A stretch of 64,000 bases of DNA from Torymus aiolomorphi. Taxonomy: Eukaryota; Arthropoda; Insecta; Hymenoptera; Torymidae. Location: contig CM070873.1 in assembly GCA_036365515.1 (NCBI GenBank), forward strand, positions 230,097,876 through 230,161,875, written 5' to 3'. The notes under the pieces are model-generated. The model was not told the DNA's origin, made no database searches, and saw only the letters and a list, made by a program, of their open reading frames with translations. Shown piece by piece: positions 60,114-64,000 of this stretch; positions within the stretch are counted from its first letter, which is position 1; every line of letters starts with the position of its first letter. The translations under genes and the position numbers were made by a program.

Positions 60114-64000
<3,887 letters not shown>

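Overview
The window is eukaryotic and comes from an insect nuclear genome, most likely a hymenopteran (perhaps a chalcid-type parasitoid wasp). The evidence is canonical GT-AG introns, a recognisable insect ecdysone receptor, heavy (CT)n/(CA)n/(TA)n microsatellites, undepleted CpG and several palindromic MITE-like elements. The placement below insect order is inference. There is no bacterial gene structure, operon, CRISPR array or tRNA.

One gene is firmly identified: the ecdysone receptor EcR on the minus strand. The coding exons, in transcript order, are a B1-type A/B exon (48329-47960), a possible alternative B2-like A/B exon (18433-18337), the DNA-binding exon (15542-15175), the hinge/early ligand-binding exon (14908-14657), the main ligand-binding exon (14582-14207) and the last exon with the stop (13474-13221). 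All junction phases agree. The B1 form adds up to 1620 nt (539 aa plus stop), and the B2-like form to 1347 nt (448 aa plus stop). The B1-to-DBD intron is 32.4 kb; the three 3' introns are 266, 74 and 732 bp. The protein keeps all eight zinc-finger cysteines, the ecdysteroid-contact residues that can be placed by family alignment, and helix 12. The F domain is only a few residues.

Layout: 1-13220 lies downstream of the EcR stop (3' UTR, then AT-rich noncoding DNA with microsatellites and a few weak coding-like patches). 13221-15542 holds the compact 3' coding half. 15543-47959 is the giant intron; it carries two ~1.1 kb foldback elements that bracket the B2-like exon, a third foldback with smaller palindromes nested in it, a ~397-bp (TA)n tract and a ~312-bp (GA)n tract. 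47960-48700 is the B1 exon and its likely leader. 48700-64000 is upstream DNA with more microsatellites, two adjacent palindromic MITEs (one with TTAA ends), and a 3' splice site fused to a 5' splice site at 58.7 kb, which looks like a recursive-splicing ratchet point.

The points most worth checking are the B2-like exon between two hairpin elements, the ratchet point and the 49-nt exon behind it, and the nested foldbacks. No EcR-A-specific exon could be recognised; if present it probably lies beyond the right edge. Most long open frames here are products of microsatellites and were left out.
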